From Sedimenticola sp. (lineage in GTDB: Bacteria > Pseudomonadota > Gammaproteobacteria > Chromatiales > Chromatiaceae), in the NCBI GenBank assembly GCA_027023915.1, contig JALVUB010000183.1, positions 1 through 6,921 of the forward strand: 6,921 bases of DNA. Direction: 5' to 3'. This document shows, piece by piece, positions 1 to 6,517 of the stretch (the first letter of the stretch is position 1; the number at the start of each line of letters is the position of its first letter). The position numbers and the translations under genes are program-made. The notes beneath the pieces are model-generated. The model saw only the letters and a program-made list of their open reading frames with translations. It did not search any database and had not been told where the DNA came from.

Positions 1-377
1 TGTATGGATTGTGGCTGTTCGGCACGCCCATGGAGCTGACCTGGGGCCCGCGGGCCTTTCTGGTCTATTACCTGGTGTGTGTGTTCGGGGCCGGGTTGAT
101 TCAGCTTGTCGTGTCATCCGTGAGTGGCGCGGTCTATCCCACCATAGGCGCTTCGGGTGGCGTTTATGGGTTGTTGCTGGCGTTTGGCATGACTTATCCA
201 AACCAGCGGTTGATGCTGATTTTTCCGCCTGTGGTGCTGAAAGCCAAATGGTTCGTGATTCTGTTCGGCGCCATCGAACTGTGGGCGGGAATCAGTGGAA
301 CCGAGGCGGGCGTGGCCCACTTCGCCCATCTCGGTGGAATGTTGTTTGGTTGGATCTTGCTTCTTATCTGGCGGTAG
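1..377 (+). CDS. Rhomboid family intramembrane serine protease (C-terminal part, 5' end outside window)
   Basis: This is the last 124 residues of a multi-pass inner-membrane protease that cuts transmembrane substrates within the bilayer. The frame is open to the left edge, so the true start and first membrane helices lie upstream. The visible part begins with a WLFGTPME segment typical of the rhomboid L1-loop/helix-2 region, then a hydrophobic helix. The GASGG motif follows, with the catalytic Ser codon at 153-155. Two more hydrophobic helices come next, the last starting with AHFAHLGG, whose second His (codon 327-329) is the expected catalytic-dyad His. Both dyad residues are therefore present and the enzyme looks active. 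The protein ends in a short IWR tail with no extra C-terminal domain. Its TAG stop abuts the ATG of the next gene, suggesting translational coupling. The substrate is unknown. Family assignment is secure; the physiological role is not. Confidence 0.93.
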   Translation, partial: YGLWLFGTPMELTWGPRAFLVYYLVCVFGAGLIQLVVSSVSGAVYPTIGASGGVYGLLLAFGMTYPNQRLMLIFPPVVLKAKWFVILFGAIELWAGISGTEAGVAHFAHLGGMLFGWILLLIWR

Positions 378-1595
378 ATGGGCAGATCTGTCGCCAAATA
401 CCTGCTGTTGGTCTTGGAGACGACCGTTTCCGGCCTGAAATTCGCGTTTTACGACGCGATTGAGCCGTTGGAAGAAGCGCGATTCAAAGGCTGTATCCGG
501 GGCATCGGGGAAGGAGCCAGATTCGAGCTGCAACATGGTTTGGGCGCGGACGCGGGCGGTTGGCGGGTGGAGGTGGAAAGCCATGAGGAGGCACTGGGCG
601 AACTGCTCCGCTGGTTGGAACAGCATCCCGGATTGTTCAAGGTGGCGGCGGCCGGTCATCGTCTGATCCACGGCGGGGAGCTTTTCAGCCGCCCTATTCT
701 TGTGAATGAACACAGTTTGCGTCAGCTCGACACCCTGGTTCCACTGGCGCCTTCGGCGCTGCCGCCTGGCCTTGCGGTGGCGCGTGCCTTGTCGAGACAG
801 TTGCCGGACATCCCGCAGGTGGCCTGTTTCGATACCGCATTTCATCATGATCTGCCGCTGGTGGAGCGGTATTTCGCCCTGCCCCACGCCTGGCAGGATC
901 TTGGCGTGCGCCGATATGGCTTCCATGGTCTTTCGTATGAATATATCGCCGAGGTGCTGCCCGATTATCTGGGCCGGGCCGCCGATGGCCGGGTGGTGAT
1001 AGCCCATCTGGCCGACAGCGTCAGCCTTTGCGCCCTGCATGGCCGCAGGAGCATGGCCACCACCATGAGCTTTACTTCGCTGGATGGCGTCCCCATGTCT
1101 ACTCATCCGGGCAGTGTGGACCCCGGCGTGGTGCCCTATCTGCTGCGCCAGGGAATGAGCCTGAAGGAGATCGAACATGGGCTGCATCATGAATCAGGCC
1201 TCAAGGGGTTGTCGGGAATCAGCGGCGACATGCGTGTCCTGCTGGCCAGCCGTCAGCCGGCGGCGCGGTTGGCCGTGGACAGTTTCATGCACCATCTCCA
1301 CCGTGCCCTGGGCTCCCTGGTTGCGGTCCTGGGCGGGTTGGACGCCTTGGTGTTCACCGGCGGCATCGGCGAGAGCGAGCCGCGAATCCGCCAGCGGTTG
1401 TGCGATCTGGCCGCCTGGCTGAATTTGAAGCTGGACAACGAGTCAAATGTTGTCGGGCGGGGCCGCATCAGTCCAAAGCGCGCGTCACCCTCGGTGTGGG
1501 TGATTCCCTCGGACGAAAGCCGGATGGTGGCGCAACATACCTGGAGGCTGGTGGGGCATCTCATCTCCAAGGAATCGACAAACTGGGAGGCATAG
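378..1595 (+). CDS. Acetate/propionate kinase family protein with degenerate active site
   Basis: This 405-residue protein has the usual acetate kinase length and fold signatures. Acetate kinases (ASKHA superfamily) interconvert acetate plus ATP and acetyl phosphate plus ADP. Conserved features are GHRLIHGG (94-100 region, R95), CFDTAFH (D152), RRYGFHG (H183), SGLKGLSGISGDMR, FTGGIGES (327-333) and IPSDE (E380). These match the Methanosarcina thermophila residues R91, D148, H180 and E384. Other positions are changed. The N-terminal phosphate loop, normally NxGSSSLK, reads ETTVSGLK (14-21), so Asn7, Ser10 and Ser12 become Glu, Val and Gly. The LAPLHNPPN motif becomes LAPSALPPG, replacing His123 with Ala127. 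HLGNG becomes HLADS, placing Asp213 at Asn211. GTRxGDxDP becomes STHPGSVDP, placing His243 at Arg241. The frame is intact with normal codon use, so this looks like a maintained protein. Canonical activity is doubtful; it may use another substrate or act as a regulator. The ATG directly follows the rhomboid stop and lacks a well-spaced Shine-Dalgarno, implying coupled translation. Confidence 0.88.
   Translation: MGRSVAKYLLLVLETTVSGLKFAFYDAIEPLEEARFKGCIRGIGEGARFELQHGLGADAGGWRVEVESHEEALGELLRWLEQHPGLFKVAAAGHRLIHGGELFSRPILVNEHSLRQLDTLVPLAPSALPPGLAVARALSRQLPDIPQVACFDTAFHHDLPLVERYFALPHAWQDLGVRRYGFHGLSYEYIAEVLPDYLGRAADGRVVIAHLADSVSLCALHGRRSMATTMSFTSLDGVPMSTHPGSVDPGVVPYLLRQGMSLKEIEHGLHHESGLKGLSGISGDMRVLLASRQPAARLAVDSFMHHLHRALGSLVAVLGGLDALVFTGGIGESEPRIRQRLCDLAAWLNLKLDNESNVVGRGRISPKRASPSVWVIPSDESRMVAQHTWRLVGHLISKESTNWEA
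1585..1590 (+). promoter_or_regulatory. Ribosome binding site for the beta-CASP ribonuclease gene
   Basis: A GGGAGG sequence inside the last codons of the kinase-like gene lies 5 bases before the ATG at 1596. It supports that start, which immediately follows the upstream TAG. Confidence 0.7.
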
Positions 1596-2987
1596 ATGGA
1601 ACTGGGTTTTCATGGCGCGGATCGCGGCGTCACCGGGTCTTGTCATCTGGTGGAGTGTGGTGGCATCCGGATTCTGGTGGATTGTGGACTTTTCCAGGGT
1701 GGCCGGGAGCTGGATGAAGAGAACCGCAAGCCGTTTGGTTTTGATCCCGCCAACATCGACTTTCTGCTGCTCACCCACGCCCACCTGGACCACTGCGGCC
1801 GCATTCCGTTGTTGGTGAAGGAAGGCTTTCGCGGACGCATCATCACCACGGCGGCAACCCGGGAACTGGCCAAGCTGGTGCTGCTGGACGCCGCCAATCT
1901 ACAAGAGAAAGAAGCGGAGTGGCGTGCCAGGAAAGCACTGCGCCATGGCCACCGCCAGCCGGCGGCAGAGCCGCTCTACACTGTTCTGGATGTGCTGGAC
2001 ACCCTGGACTTTTTCGATGGCGTTGCCAACTACCGCCAGCCGCTGGAGATTGGCGGGAACATCCGGGTCACCTTTTTCGACGCGGGGCATATTCTCGGCT
2101 CGGCCTCCGTGTTGCTGGAGCTGGAGGAGGAAGGCCGTCGGCACCGTCTGCTCTTCTCCGGCGATCTGGGATACGGCAATCGCGCCATCCTGCGCAACCC
2201 CGATCATCCGCCGCCCGCGGACACGGTGGTCATGGAAACCACCTACGGAAACCGTTTGCACAAGGCGCTGAAGCCATCCATAGATGAGCTTTACAGCGCG
2301 GTGCTGGACACGTTTCGGCGTGGGGGAAACGTCATTATTCCCACTTTCGCCCTGGAGCGGGCCCAGGAGATCCTCTATTACCTGCGCGAGGGGGTGGAGC
2401 AGCAGATTCTGCCGGCCTCCCTGCAAGTGTTTCTCGATTCTCCCATGGCCATTTCGGCCACGGAGATATTCCGCCGTCATCCCGAATGTTTCGACCGCGA
2501 AACCAGCACGCTGTTCGAAAACGGGCGTGATCCCTTTTGGATGCCGGGGCTCCATTTCACCCGTGACACCGCCGATTCCATGGCGCTTAACCAGGTGCAC
2601 GGGGGAGCCGTCATCATGGCCGGCTCGGGGATGTGCACCGGTGGGCGGGTGAGACACCATCTGAAGCACAATCTGTGGCGCGGCGAGTCAAGCGTGGTGT
2701 TTGTAGGCTATGCCGCGCGTGGCACCCTGGCGCGGCGCATCATCGATGGTGCCAAAACGGTGAAGCTGTTTGGGGAGGAGATACCGGTGAAGGCCGCCAT
2801 CCACACCATCGGCGGTTTCTCCGCCCATGCCGATGCCGACGAGCTTTATGACTGGTACAAAAAGACCGGGCGCCCTGCCCTGACGGTGTTGGTCCACGGC
2901 GAGGAAGAGGCCATGGCCGCTTTCGCGCAAAAGCTGGGCGACACCAAGGTGGTGATGCCGGAGATGGGTGAGCGCTTGACATTGTAA
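1596..2987 (+). CDS. Metallo-beta-lactamase/beta-CASP family ribonuclease (RNA-specificity domain protein)
   Basis: This complete 463-residue protein is predicted to be a cytoplasmic zinc-dependent endo- or exoribonuclease related to eukaryotic CPSF-73 and bacterial TTHA0252-type RNA-degrading enzymes. The metallo-beta-lactamase core starts at residue 1. Motif 2, HAHLDH (61-66), supplies H61, H63, D65 and H66. AGHILGSA gives H165 (motif 3) and SGDLG gives D190 (motif 4). The inserted beta-CASP domain begins near METTYG (213-218), where E214 fits motif A, and spans roughly 215-385, including GSGMCTGGR and FVGYAARGTLARR. The C-terminal RNA-specificity part holds GFSAHAD (H411, motif B) and LVHGE (H434, motif C). 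All expected metal-binding and catalytic positions are present, so it should be active. It has no signal peptide or membrane segment. It abuts the kinase-like gene (TAG then ATG) and is followed 10 bases later by the pump gene. It is shorter than RNase J and lacks that family's extra C-terminal domain. Specific RNA targets cannot be read from sequence. Confidence 0.95.
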   Translation: MELGFHGADRGVTGSCHLVECGGIRILVDCGLFQGGRELDEENRKPFGFDPANIDFLLLTHAHLDHCGRIPLLVKEGFRGRIITTAATRELAKLVLLDAANLQEKEAEWRARKALRHGHRQPAAEPLYTVLDVLDTLDFFDGVANYRQPLEIGGNIRVTFFDAGHILGSASVLLELEEEGRRHRLLFSGDLGYGNRAILRNPDHPPPADTVVMETTYGNRLHKALKPSIDELYSAVLDTFRRGGNVIIPTFALERAQEILYYLREGVEQQILPASLQVFLDSPMAISATEIFRRHPECFDRETSTLFENGRDPFWMPGLHFTRDTADSMALNQVHGGAVIMAGSGMCTGGRVRHHLKHNLWRGESSVVFVGYAARGTLARRIIDGAKTVKLFGEEIPVKAAIHTIGGFSAHADADELYDWYKKTGRPALTVLVHGEEEAMAAFAQKLGDTKVVMPEMGERLTL

Positions 2988-2991
2988 GGAG
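2986..2991 (+). promoter_or_regulatory. Ribosome binding site for the P-type ATPase gene
   Basis: AAGGAG overlaps the TAA stop of the ribonuclease gene and sits 6 bases before the ATG at 2998. The strong match and normal spacing fix the ATPase start and suggest efficient independent initiation. Confidence 0.8.
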
Positions 2992-2997
2992 CGGAAG

Positions 2998-5568
2998 ATG
3001 AGTGGTTTCGAGCTTCCCAGGGGGCTGACGAGCGACGAAGCGGCCAGCCTGCGCGAAAAGTACGGTCCCAACAAGATCGAAGCCAAGGAGAAAAGCCGGT
3101 GGCAGCGGCTGCTGGCCCGCTTCTGGGGGCCCATTCCCTGGATGATCGAGATCGCCGCCCTCCTCTCCGCCTCGGTGAAGCGGTGGGAGGATTTCACCAT
3201 CATCATCGTCATGTTGTTGGTGAACGCCTTTGTCGATTTTTATCAGGAGTCCAAGGCGCTCAACGCGCTTGAGGTGCTGAAGAAAAAGCTGGCTCTCAAG
3301 ACGCTGGTGCTGCGCGACGGCCACTGGCGGGAGCTGGACGCCGCCGAGCTGGTTCCCGGCGACATCATCAAGCTGCGGATCGGCAACATCGTGCCCGCCG
3401 ACGTGGAGCTGCTCGGGGGCGGCGACTATCTGCAGATCGACCAGTCGGCCCTCACCGGCGAATCCCTGCCGGTCACCCGCCAGGCCGGCGAAACCGCTTT
3501 CGCCAACACCGTGGTCAAGCAGGGCGAGATGGTGGCCCGGGTCACCGGCACCGGGCTCAACACCAGATTCGGCAAAACCGTGGGGCTGGTGGCCAAGGCG
3601 GAGATGGCCGAGCGCAGCCATTTCAAGAAGATGGTCATCAAGGTGGGCGACTTTCTCATTCTGCTCACCGCAGTGGTCATCGCCATCATTGTATTGCTTG
3701 GTATCGCCCGGCACGAGCCGTTGGTGGATCTGCTGGTCTTTTCCCTGGTGCTCACCATCTCCGCCATTCCGGTGGCCATGCCGGCGGTGCTCACCGTGAC
3801 CATGGCCATCGGCGCCGTGGCGCTGGCCAAAAAGCAGGCCATCGTCAGCCGCCTGGACGCCATTGAGGAACTGGCCGGGGTGGATATCCTCTGCTCCGAC
3901 AAGACCGGCACCCTCACCCAGAACCGCATGACCGTGGCCGATCCTTTCGTCGATGCCCGTTTTCAGGCTGACGATCTCTTTCTTTATGCCGCCCTGGCCA
4001 GCCGGGAAGAGAACCAGGACCCTATCGAAAAGCCGATCTTCTCCGAGCTGGAGCGGCGCGGGCTGCGGCAGCGGCTGCGGGATTTCAAACTGAAACAGTT
4101 CACGCCGTTCGATCCGGTACACAAGCGCACCGAGGCGCTGCTCAGCGACGCACAGGGACGGGAGATCGCGGTGGCCAAGGGGGCGCCGCAGGTCATCATC
4201 GGCCTCTGTGGCGGCCAGGATTTCGACCGCAAAAAGGCCAACCGACAGGTTGAGGCCTTTGCCGAAAACGGTTTTCGAACCCTGGGCGTGGCCCTGCGCG
4301 AGCACGAACAGGGGCCGTGGCGCTTTGTGGGCTTGATCCCCCTTTTCGATCCGCCGCGGGAAGACTCCAAGGCGGTGATCGCCGAGGCCCGCCGCCAGGG
4401 CGTGGAGGTGAAGATGGTCACCGGCGACAACCTCGCCGTGGCCCGCCATATCGCCCGCCTGCTCGACATCGGCGACCGGATCTCGGACGTGCGCGAGCTC
4501 AAGGGTCAGAGCACCGAGGAGTATCTGCTGCTCACCCGCCTCATCAGCCGCGCCCTTATCAAGCAGTTGCAAGATGAGATCGACGAAGACGAGGCGGAGC
4601 GCCGCGCCGGGCAGGTGGTGCGCCAGGTACGCAAGGAGTTGGATGAAATGCCCCTCCCCCCTGGTACTGTCAGGCGCCATGAGTCGGAGATCATTGCCCA
4701 GATTGAGCAGGCTGACGGGTTCGCCCAGGTCTTTCCCGAGGACAAATATTTCATCGTCGAGGAGTTGCAGAAGGCCGATCACATTGTCGGCATGACCGGC
4801 GACGGCGTGAACGACGCCCCGGCGCTGAAGAAGGCCGATGCCGGCATCGCCGTGAGCGGCGCCACCGATGCCGCCCGCGCCGCCGCCGAGATCGTGCTCA
4901 CCGCGCCCGGGCTTGGGGTGATCGTCGATGCCATCAAGCAGGCGCGCATCGTCTTCGAGCGCATGCAGAGCTACACCATCTTCCGCATCGCCGAGACCAT
5001 CCGCATCATCTTTTTCATGGGGCTGGCCATCGGCGTGTTCCAGTTCTATCCGGTCACGGCGCTGATGATTATCGTGCTGGCCCTGCTCAACGACATTCCC
5101 ATCCTGGCCATCGCCTACGACAACACCAAGCTGCGCAACCACCCCATCCGCTGGGACATGGGCCAGGTGTTGGTCATGGCGAGCTGGCTGGGGGTGGCGG
5201 GTGTCATTTCCTCTTTTCTGCTTTTCTGGCTGGCCATGGGCTATCTCAAACTGCCACTGGACTTCGTGCAGTCCCTGTTCTTCGCCAAGCTGGTCATCGC
5301 CGGCCACGGCACCATCTACAACACCCGCATTGACGACTGGTTTTTCAAACGTCCCTGGCCCTCATGGATTCTTTTCATCGCCACCTTCTCCAGCCGGGTT
5401 GCCGGAACCATCATTGCGGTTTACGGTTTTGGCTTGATGACGCCCATCGGCTGGAAATGGGCACTGGGCATGTGGGCCTATGCGCTCGCCTGGTTCGTGT
5501 TCAACGATGTGGTCAAGATGGCGGTTTTGCGCTATTACCGTAAACGTAAGCCGGCCGTGATGATTTGA
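2998..5568 (+). CDS. P3A-type plasma-membrane proton-efflux P-type ATPase
   Basis: This 856-residue inner-membrane ATP-driven cation pump is most like the plasma-membrane H+-ATPases (PMA1/AHA2 group), so it probably exports protons. A cation-ATPase N-terminal domain (about 5-45) precedes TM1-TM2 (about 45-82). The actuator domain carries LTGES (152-156). TM3-TM4 (about 214-274) includes PVAMP (258-262). The phosphorylation site is DKTGTLT (D301), followed by the nucleotide-binding domain, with MVTGDN (473-478) and GDGVNDAP (601-608) in the P domain. Hydrophobic segments from about 670 to 840 fit TM5-TM10. Residues aligning with AHA2 proton-transport positions are present: N76 (N106), R669 (R655) and D699 (D684, in LLND). 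Two features stand out. There is an extra charged, helix-prone insert of about 50 residues around 503-565. The protein ends at residue 856 just after TM10, without the autoinhibitory tail of plant pumps. No heavy-metal-binding CxxC domain or CPC motif is seen, arguing against a P1B metal pump. Proton specificity is inferred from family resemblance. Confidence 0.94.
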   Translation: MSGFELPRGLTSDEAASLREKYGPNKIEAKEKSRWQRLLARFWGPIPWMIEIAALLSASVKRWEDFTIIIVMLLVNAFVDFYQESKALNALEVLKKKLALKTLVLRDGHWRELDAAELVPGDIIKLRIGNIVPADVELLGGGDYLQIDQSALTGESLPVTRQAGETAFANTVVKQGEMVARVTGTGLNTRFGKTVGLVAKAEMAERSHFKKMVIKVGDFLILLTAVVIAIIVLLGIARHEPLVDLLVFSLVLTISAIPVAMPAVLTVTMAIGAVALAKKQAIVSRLDAIEELAGVDILCSDKTGTLTQNRMTVADPFVDARFQADDLFLYAALASREENQDPIEKPIFSELERRGLRQRLRDFKLKQFTPFDPVHKRTEALLSDAQGREIAVAKGAPQVIIGLCGGQDFDRKKANRQVEAFAENGFRTLGVALREHEQGPWRFVGLIPLFDPPREDSKAVIAEARRQGVEVKMVTGDNLAVARHIARLLDIGDRISDVRELKGQSTEEYLLLTRLISRALIKQLQDEIDEDEAERRAGQVVRQVRKELDEMPLPPGTVRRHESEIIAQIEQADGFAQVFPEDKYFIVEELQKADHIVGMTGDGVNDAPALKKADAGIAVSGATDAARAAAEIVLTAPGLGVIVDAIKQARIVFERMQSYTIFRIAETIRIIFFMGLAIGVFQFYPVTALMIIVLALLNDIPILAIAYDNTKLRNHPIRWDMGQVLVMASWLGVAGVISSFLLFWLAMGYLKLPLDFVQSLFFAKLVIAGHGTIYNTRIDDWFFKRPWPSWILFIATFSSRVAGTIIAVYGFGLMTPIGWKWALGMWAYALAWFVFNDVVKMAVLRYYRKRKPAVMI

Positions 5569-5587
5569 AGAGTCTATATTCGAGAGC

Positions 5588-5593
5588 AGGAGA
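5588..5593 (+). promoter_or_regulatory. Ribosome binding site for the SPFH gene
   Basis: AGGAGA lies 6 bases before the ATG at 5600. A competing ATG at 5595 is too close to this site and hits TGA after two codons, so the start at 5600 is chosen. The whole gap 5569-5599 holds only this site and no clear terminator hairpin. Confidence 0.75.
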
Positions 5594-5599
5594 CATGTC

Positions 5600-6517
5600 A
5601 TGAATTTCGTTGTTATCGCGCTGTTGGGGCTGGCCGTGGCCATCGTGGCCCTGGGAGTGAAACGGGTGCCCCAGGGCATGGAATACACCGTCGAGCGCTT
5701 TGGACGCTACACCCATACCCTCAGGCCGGGGCTCAATCTGATCGTGCCGGTGATCGATCAGATCGGCGCCAAGGTCAACATGATGGAACAGGTGCTGGAC
5801 GTGCCTTCCCAGGAGGTCATCACCAAGGACAACGCCATGGTCACCGTGGATGGGGTGGTCTTTTTCCAGGTGCTGGAAGCGGCCAAGGCTTCCTACGAAG
5901 TCAACGACATGATGCGCGCCATTCTCAATCTCACCATGACCAACATCCGCACCGTCATGGGTTCCATGGATCTGGACGAGTTGCTCTCCAACCGGGACGC
6001 CATCAACGCCCGCCTGCTGGCGGTGGTGGATCATGCCACCGAGGCATGGGGCATCAAGGTGACCCGCATCGAGATCAAGGACATCGCGCCCCCGCGCGAC
6101 CTGGTGGACGCCATGGCGCGGCAGATGAAGGCGGAGCGGGACAAACGGGCTCAGATTCTTGAGGCGGAAGGAAAACGCCAGTCCCAGATTCTCAAGGCAG
6201 AAGGTGAGAAACAGGCGGCGATCCTCAAGGCCGAGGGTGAAAAGGAGGCGGCCTTTCGTCAGGCCGAAGCGCGTGAACGGGCCGCGGAGGCGGAAGCCAA
6301 GGCGACTCACATGGTCTCCCAGGCCATCGCCAAAGGCAGCGTCAACGCCATCAACTATTTCGTGGCGCAAAAATACACCGACGCGCTCCAGCAGATCGCT
6401 TCGGCCCCCAATGAAAAGGTGGTGTTGATGCCGCTTGAAGCCTCCAGTCTCATCGGTTCCCTTGGCGGAATCGGCGAGCTGACCAAAAAAGTCTTCGACA
6501 AGGAGCCCAAAGAGTGA
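5600..6517 (+). CDS. qmcA: SPFH (stomatin/prohibitin/flotillin/HflK) domain protein, QmcA type
   Basis: This 305-residue membrane-anchored scaffold protein belongs to a family that oligomerises into ring or cage structures and organises membrane microdomains or modulates membrane proteases. A single hydrophobic segment (about 3-20) anchors the N-terminus. The SPFH/band-7 domain follows, starting at VPQGMEYTVERFGRY (23-37) and including LRPGLNLIVPVID, the TKDNAMVTVDGVVFFQV strand region and GIKVTRIEIKDI (151-162). A long Ala/Glu/Lys/Arg-rich coiled coil runs from about 165 to 240, with four 11-residue repeats at 185-228. A C-terminal region follows (about 241-305) with ALQQIASAPNEKVVLMPLE, typical of QmcA-like proteins. 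Length matches E. coli QmcA (about 305). The downstream gene encodes the customary NfeD partner and overlaps it by 4 bases. The upstream neighbour is a proton pump, which could be a client of the microdomain; that link is inference. Family assignment is very secure; the qmcA name rests on length, repeats and partner gene. Confidence 0.93.
   Translation: MNFVVIALLGLAVAIVALGVKRVPQGMEYTVERFGRYTHTLRPGLNLIVPVIDQIGAKVNMMEQVLDVPSQEVITKDNAMVTVDGVVFFQVLEAAKASYEVNDMMRAILNLTMTNIRTVMGSMDLDELLSNRDAINARLLAVVDHATEAWGIKVTRIEIKDIAPPRDLVDAMARQMKAERDKRAQILEAEGKRQSQILKAEGEKQAAILKAEGEKEAAFRQAEARERAAEAEAKATHMVSQAIAKGSVNAINYFVAQKYTDALQQIASAPNEKVVLMPLEASSLIGSLGGIGELTKKVFDKEPKE
6152..6283 (+). repeat. Four tandem 11-residue (33-base) coding repeats in the SPFH coiled coil
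   Basis: Residues 185-228 of the SPFH protein form four consecutive 11-residue units: QILEAEGKRQS, QILKAEGEKQA, AILKAEGEKEA and the diverged AFRQAEARERA. The hendecad period is characteristic of a right-handed or straight coiled coil. The DNA copies differ at synonymous positions, so the repeat is old and held at protein level. Confidence 0.85.
6500..6505 (+). promoter_or_regulatory. Ribosome binding site for the NfeD-family gene
   Basis: AAGGAG within the end of the SPFH gene is 8 bases before the GTG at 6514. It selects that GTG over the in-frame TTG at 6523. Confidence 0.75.

Noticed and set aside
114..1190. A 358-codon minus-strand open frame opposite the rhomboid and kinase-like genes
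   Set aside because: It spans two real plus-strand genes and has low-complexity His/Gln/Arg composition and no recognisable motif; a shadow frame.
378..1595. Naming this gene ackA
   Set aside because: Several residues needed for canonical acetate kinase catalysis are replaced, so the symbol would imply a function the sequence does not support.
1899..2669. A 256-codon minus-strand open frame opposite the ribonuclease gene
   Set aside because: It lies wholly within the beta-CASP gene and has no family features.
2740..5307. An 855-codon open frame on the minus strand opposite the P-type ATPase
   Set aside because: The plus-strand gene has all family motifs. The antisense product is His/Asp/Gly/Gln-rich with no recognisable domain, as expected for the complement of a GC-rich gene whose codon bias removes reverse-strand stops.
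2998..5568. ATPase as a heavy-metal (CopA-like), KdpB or Ca2+ pump
   Set aside because: There is no CPC motif or N-terminal metal-binding CxxC domain. The TM4 PVAMP sequence, the Arg and LLND Asp in TM5-TM6 and overall order match P3A proton pumps better. No Kdp partner genes are adjacent.
5575..5580. TATATT as a possible -10 promoter element before the SPFH gene
   Set aside because: At the expected distance upstream the sequence is CCGGCC, with no -35-like element, so a promoter is not supported.
5569..5599. Possible terminator between the ATPase and SPFH genes
   Set aside because: The 31-base gap shows no stable inverted repeat followed by a T run.
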